The notes below the pieces were generated by a model that saw only the letters and a program-made list of their open reading frames with translations, had not been told where the DNA came from and did no database searches. Both the position numbers and the translations under genes were made by a program. Below are positions 5,980 to 8,758 of a DNA stretch of 8,758 nt, piece after piece (the first letter of the stretch is position 1; each line of letters starts with the position of its first letter). Where the stretch lies: the NCBI GenBank assembly GCA_045636165.1, contig JAZTWZ010000054.1:1-8758 (forward strand). Reading direction: 5' to 3'. Source of the DNA: SIG480 sp045636165. GTDB lineage: Bacteria > Bacillota > Clostridia > Oscillospirales > JAAYXM01.

Positions 5980-7476
5980 ATGGAAAATGATATCGTTCTT
6001 GAAATGCGAAATATCTCAAAGAGCTTTCCCGGCGTAAAGGCGCTTGACGGCGTAAGTCTTAAGGTGCGTCGCGGAACGGTTCACGCCCTTATGGGTGAGA
6101 ACGGTGCAGGTAAAAGTACGCTTATGAAGTGTCTCTTCGGGATATATTCGCAGGATAGCGGAGAAATATTTTTAGACGGTGAGGCAGTCTCCTTCAAAAG
6201 CTCGCGCGAGGCGCTTGACGGCGGTGTTGCAATGGTTCATCAGGAGCTCGAGCTTGCGCTCAAACGGTCGGTTTCGGAGAATCTGTGGCTCGGTCGCTAC
6301 CCGAAAATCGGTCCGCTTGTCTCGGATAAGAAGATGAACGAGGCGACTCGCGAAATATTTGCGCGTCTCGGAATGACAGTATCTCCGAAAAGGATAATGG
6401 AGACAATGCCTGTCGCCCAGCGTCAGATGACGGAGATAGCAAAAGCCGTTTCGTATAACGCGAAGGTCATCGTTTTTGACGAGCCGACCTCATCGCTCTC
6501 GGATAAAGAGGTTGAGCGGCTTTTTGAGATAATAGATATGTTAAAGAAGCAGGGCTGCGGAATCATATATATTTCGCACAAGATGGAAGAAATTCTTCGC
6601 ATTGCCGACGAGGTAACCGTAATGCGTGACGGAAAACACATCGCAACGGAGTATGCACGCGACCTTTCTATGGAAAAAATAATAAAGCTCATGGTAGGGC
6701 GTGAGCTCACAAACCGCTTCCCCGAGAAGAAGAACAAGCCGGGCGAGGTGCTTTTAGAGGTAAAGGATATTTCCTCGCGCCACTCTCCGCTTTCCGATGT
6801 TTCCTTTTCGCTTAAAAAGGGTGAGATACTCGGTGTTGCAGGGCTTGACGGGTCGGGAAGAACAGAGCTTTTAGAGAATCTCTTCGGAATAGCTGAGCGA
6901 AAGAGCGGAAAGATATTTCTCGGCGGTCGCGAAATAAAAAACAGAAATGCGCGAGAAGCCATAAAAAACGGGTTTGCGTTTCTTACAGAGGAGCGCCGTC
7001 GCGACGGAATCTTCAGCATTCTCGACATTCGCGAAAATATGATGATTTCAAGCAGGCGGAGATTCCGAAAGTGGAAGATATTTCTTGATTTCGAAGCGAT
7101 GAGGGAAGCGTGTGAGCGGTATATTCGCTCGCTTCGGGTAAAAACGCCGTCGCAGAAGACGAAAATTCGCTCACTTTCGGGCGGAAACCAGCAGAAGGTA
7201 ATCTTCGGGCGCTGGCTTCTCACCGAGCCGAACATTCTCCTGCTTGATGAGCCGACGCGAGGCATTGATGTCGGTGCAAAGTATGAGATTTACAGCATTA
7301 TCGGCGACCTTGCCGCCGAAGGGCGCGCAGTTATTATGGTATCGAGCGAGATGCCCGAGCTTCTCGGCGTGTGCGACCGTATTCTCGTTATGTCGGGCGG
7401 TAAGATTGCAGGCGAGGTAGATGCAAAAACCGTAACTCAGGAAGAAATAATGCGGCTTGCAACAAAATATGTATAG
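5980..7476 (+). CDS. mglA: Galactose/methylgalactoside ABC importer, double ATPase subunit
   Basis: 498 residues, the usual length of MglA-type tandem ATPases; powers sugar uptake at the inner face of the membrane. Domain 1 (about 5-245) has Walker A GENGAGKST (39-47), Q-loop Q88, Walker B VIVFDEPTSSL with E168 and H-loop H200, but a degenerate signature (MPVAQRQ). Domain 2 (about 257-498) has a degenerate Walker A (GLDGSGRTE, Lys replaced by R294), a good signature LSGGNQQKV (399-407) and Walker B LLLDEPTRGID (E424). Its H-loop has S456 (VSSEMPE). This asymmetry is normal in the family: one composite site hydrolyses ATP. Phrases such as FPGVKALDGV, VHQELEL, GRYP, ISHKMEEI and MVGREL closely follow E. 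coli MglA and fit it better than RbsA. No strong ribosome site precedes ATG 5980; translation probably relies on coupling to mglB, which ends five bases upstream. Confidence 0.95.
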   Translation: MENDIVLEMRNISKSFPGVKALDGVSLKVRRGTVHALMGENGAGKSTLMKCLFGIYSQDSGEIFLDGEAVSFKSSREALDGGVAMVHQELELALKRSVSENLWLGRYPKIGPLVSDKKMNEATREIFARLGMTVSPKRIMETMPVAQRQMTEIAKAVSYNAKVIVFDEPTSSLSDKEVERLFEIIDMLKKQGCGIIYISHKMEEILRIADEVTVMRDGKHIATEYARDLSMEKIIKLMVGRELTNRFPEKKNKPGEVLLEVKDISSRHSPLSDVSFSLKKGEILGVAGLDGSGRTELLENLFGIAERKSGKIFLGGREIKNRNAREAIKNGFAFLTEERRRDGIFSILDIRENMMISSRRRFRKWKIFLDFEAMREACERYIRSLRVKTPSQKTKIRSLSGGNQQKVIFGRWLLTEPNILLLDEPTRGIDVGAKYEIYSIIGDLAAEGRAVIMVSSEMPELLGVCDRILVMSGGKIAGEVDAKTVTQEEIMRLATKYV

Positions 7477-7485
7477 AGGTGTCAC

Positions 7486-8550
7486 ATGGAAAAGAAATCA
7501 AGATTCAAGCTCGGAAATTTCGGAGACGAGCCGCAGGGGGAAAGACGCCGAAGAAGGCGCGAGTTCTTCATAAATAATGCTCTTTACATTTTTCTTATAA
7601 TAGTGATAATCGCGATTGCGATTTACCGACCGAGGTTCGTATCTCCCGGGTCAATCGTAAATATAATCTCGCTCTCTGCCGCAAACCTTCCGATTGCGCT
7701 CGGAATTGCAGGCGCGATTATACTTACGGGAACAGACCTCTCGGCAGGCCGTGCCGTCGGCGCGTGCGCCTGCGTTGCCGCGTCTCTCCTGCAGGCGACG
7801 GGGTATGCAAATAAGATGTTTCCGTCCCTTCCGACGGTGCCCGTCTTCGCGGTAATTCTTCTCGTAATCGCGATTGGAGCGATACTTGGCGCGGTAAACG
7901 GCTTCTGCACGGCGAAATTCAATCTGCACCCGTTTATCGTAACGCTTGCAACCCAGCTCATCATCTACGGCGGTCTTCTTATGTACCTCACGCTCGGTAC
8001 AAACAACGGTCAGGCGATTTCGGGGCTTGATGCGAGCTATACGGAGTTCATAAACGGAAGTATCCTCAAAATCGGCGGCAGTGCGATTCCTAATTTCGTC
8101 TGGTATTCGATTGCGATAACCGTGATTATGTGGTTTGTATGGAATAAGACGGCGTTCGGAAAGAATATGTTTGCCGTCGGCTCAAACTCCGAGGCGGCAC
8201 ATGTTTCGGGTGTAAATGTAACGCGAACGATTATCCTTGTCTTTACGCTTGCAGGTGCGCTGTACGGCGTAACGGGCTTTATCGAGGGCGCGAGAATCGG
8301 CTCAAACTCTGCGGCAACGGGGCTTAACTACGAGCTTGATGCGATTGCGGCGTGCGTAATCGGCGGCGTTTCGTTCGTCGGAGGAATAGGAAAGATTCGT
8401 GGCGTTATTATGGGCGTTGTTCTTCTTCGAATAATCTTTGTAGGTCTTACCTTCCTCTCGGTAAACCAGAATCTGCAGTATATAATCAAAGGACTTATAA
8501 TTCTCATCGCCTGTGCGATAGATATGAGAAAATATCTGGTGAGAAAATAA
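7486..8550 (+). CDS. mglC: Galactose/methylgalactoside ABC importer permease
   Basis: 354 residues, a BPD_transp_2 family membrane permease that forms the sugar channel as a dimer with MglA. Hydrophobic segments begin at about 30-50 and recur to about 345, consistent with 8-10 helices. Family motifs are GTDLSAGRAVG (81-91; usual form GIDLSVGS), CTAKFNLHPFIVTLAT (141-156), the cytoplasmic ATPase-coupling loop FGKNMFAVGSNSEAAHVSGV (224-243), and the C-terminal GGVSFVGGIGKIRGVIMG. The first 28 residues are a charged cytoplasmic extension with six consecutive Arg (20-25), and the protein is about 18 residues longer than E. coli MglC (336). GAGG lies six bases before ATG 7486; mglA ends nine bases upstream. 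The stop TAA shares its last base with the start of the next small ORF. Confidence 0.95.
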   Translation: MEKKSRFKLGNFGDEPQGERRRRRREFFINNALYIFLIIVIIAIAIYRPRFVSPGSIVNIISLSAANLPIALGIAGAIILTGTDLSAGRAVGACACVAASLLQATGYANKMFPSLPTVPVFAVILLVIAIGAILGAVNGFCTAKFNLHPFIVTLATQLIIYGGLLMYLTLGTNNGQAISGLDASYTEFINGSILKIGGSAIPNFVWYSIAITVIMWFVWNKTAFGKNMFAVGSNSEAAHVSGVNVTRTIILVFTLAGALYGVTGFIEGARIGSNSAATGLNYELDAIAACVIGGVSFVGGIGKIRGVIMGVVLLRIIFVGLTFLSVNQNLQYIIKGLIILIACAIDMRKYLVRK

Positions 8551-8657
8551 TGAAGAAGAATATTTATGAAAATGCAAAGATATCCGTCCGGATTCTCGAT
8601 ATTGCAATAACGGCGGGGATTTTTATCCTCGCCGTTATTATCGCGATGTGTTTTTAG
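8550..8657 (+). CDS. 35-residue single-helix membrane micro-protein coupled to mglC
   Basis: The peptide begins MKKNIYENAKISVRILD, then has one hydrophobic helix (about residues 16-35, ITAGIFILAVIIAM), and ends CF. The ATG overlaps the mglC stop as TAATG, and GGTGAG, seven bases upstream, is a fair ribosome site inside mglC. The basic N-terminus predicts a cytoplasmic start and a helix spanning the membrane. I do not recognise a named family. Context suggests a small partner of the MglAC membrane complex, by analogy with other transporter-bound micro-proteins, but that is inference. A caution is that the hydrophobic part is encoded by a long hairpin (8606-8639), so the reading frame could be a by-product of an RNA structure. 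Confidence 0.6.
   Translation: MKKNIYENAKISVRILDIAITAGIFILAVIIAMCF
8606..8639 (+). repeat. 15-bp hairpin inside the micro-ORF
   Basis: AATAACGGCGGGGAT pairs with ATCCTCGCCGTTATT across a TTTT loop, 14 Watson-Crick pairs and one G-U. It is a strong RNA hairpin at the end of the mgl transcript. The next T-run (8651-8655) begins 11 bases beyond the stem, too far for a standard terminator. It could protect the mgl mRNA 3' end or act in attenuation; DNA-level use is also possible. Confidence 0.75.
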
Positions 8658-8705
8658 AAATTGAAGGTTGAAAATTATGCGGAATTACGGTAAAATTTCA
8701 GTCAC

Positions 8706-8737
8706 CCCGTAGGGAACGACCTGTGTGTCGTTCCGCG
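8706..8737. repeat. Possible dispersed palindromic (REP-like) element
   Basis: The sequence CCCGTAGGGAACGACC followed by TGTGTGTCGTTCCGCG resembles, from memory, GTAGGGA-CGACC palindromic repeats scattered between genes in many gut Clostridia. CCCGTA recurs at the very end of the window (8753-8758) and might begin another copy. Within this window only one complete copy is visible, so the repeat status is inferred. Confidence 0.4.
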
Positions 8738-8749
8738 TTTGTGTTATTT
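8713..8749 (+). terminator. Candidate terminator of the mgl operon
   Basis: GGAACGAC (8713-8720) and GTCGTTCC (8727-8734) form an 8-bp stem around CTGTGT, followed by GCGTTTGTGTTATTT. The tail is T-rich but interrupted, so termination strength is uncertain. The position 55 bases after the last ORF is suitable. The same palindrome is the core of the putative repeat. Confidence 0.45.
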
Positions 8750-8758
8750 GAGCCCGTA

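Noticed and set aside
6423..7265. 280-codon minus-strand open frame opposite mglA
   Set aside because: It is antisense to the clear MglA reading frame, is Ser/Arg-rich as expected of a shadow, and has no plausible product.
5980..7476. MglA read as a broken ATPase because of degenerate Walker A and H-loop in domain 2
   Set aside because: The tandem sugar ATPases of this family normally carry one degenerate site; the frame and length are intact.
7641..7656. Noc-site-like CTCCCGGG within mglC
   Set aside because: Only the central part matches ATTTCCCGGGAAAT; the right half differs and the bases are explained by coding sequence.
1..8758. tRNA, rRNA, CRISPR, insertion sequence or defence genes
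   Set aside because: No cloverleaf, spaced repeats, transposase motifs or defence domains were seen on either strand.

Overview
The window suggests a Firmicute, most likely an anaerobic Clostridia-type gut bacterium. This rests on a noc gene beside parA-parB with serS downstream, strong AGGAGG-type ribosome sites on most genes, consensus sigma-A promoter elements, and a mgl sugar transporter whose binding protein is a lipoprotein. Base composition looks intermediate by eye. Species cannot be read from the sequence.

Left half (1-4723, all leftward): a chromosome-partition locus in the order lipoprotein, noc, two parS sites, parA (soj), parB (spo0J), a small membrane coiled-coil protein, serS. 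serS runs off the left edge and lacks its C-terminus. From parA to serS the genes are packed with gaps of 0, 10 and 17 bp and look like one operon. It has its own strong promoter (TTGCAC, 17 bp, TATAAT with an extended -10). That promoter lies just after a hairpin with a T-tract that looks like the noc terminator, and one parS palindrome forms the stem of that hairpin. ParA, ParB and the parS sites should segregate origins. Noc is a ParB paralogue that should bind a different site and protect the nucleoid from division.

Middle (4724-4906): a divergent intergenic region with a weak promoter candidate, an inverted repeat and a possible CcpA (cre) site.

Right half (4907-8657, rightward): a complete mglBAC operon for a galactose/glucose-type ABC importer: lipoprotein binding protein with a calcium loop, double-domain ATPase and permease. 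A previously unnamed 35-residue membrane peptide follows, its start codon overlapping the mglC stop. A 15-bp hairpin lies inside that small gene. The window ends in a palindrome that may be both a terminator and a copy of a dispersed repeat.

No RNA gene, CRISPR array, insertion sequence or defence system is visible. I do not see a clearly new multi-gene system. The most interesting points are the parS/terminator overlap, the noc/parB specificity split with no sign of a Noc membrane helix, the coupled micro-ORF with its hairpin, and the altered sugar-binding residues of MglB.
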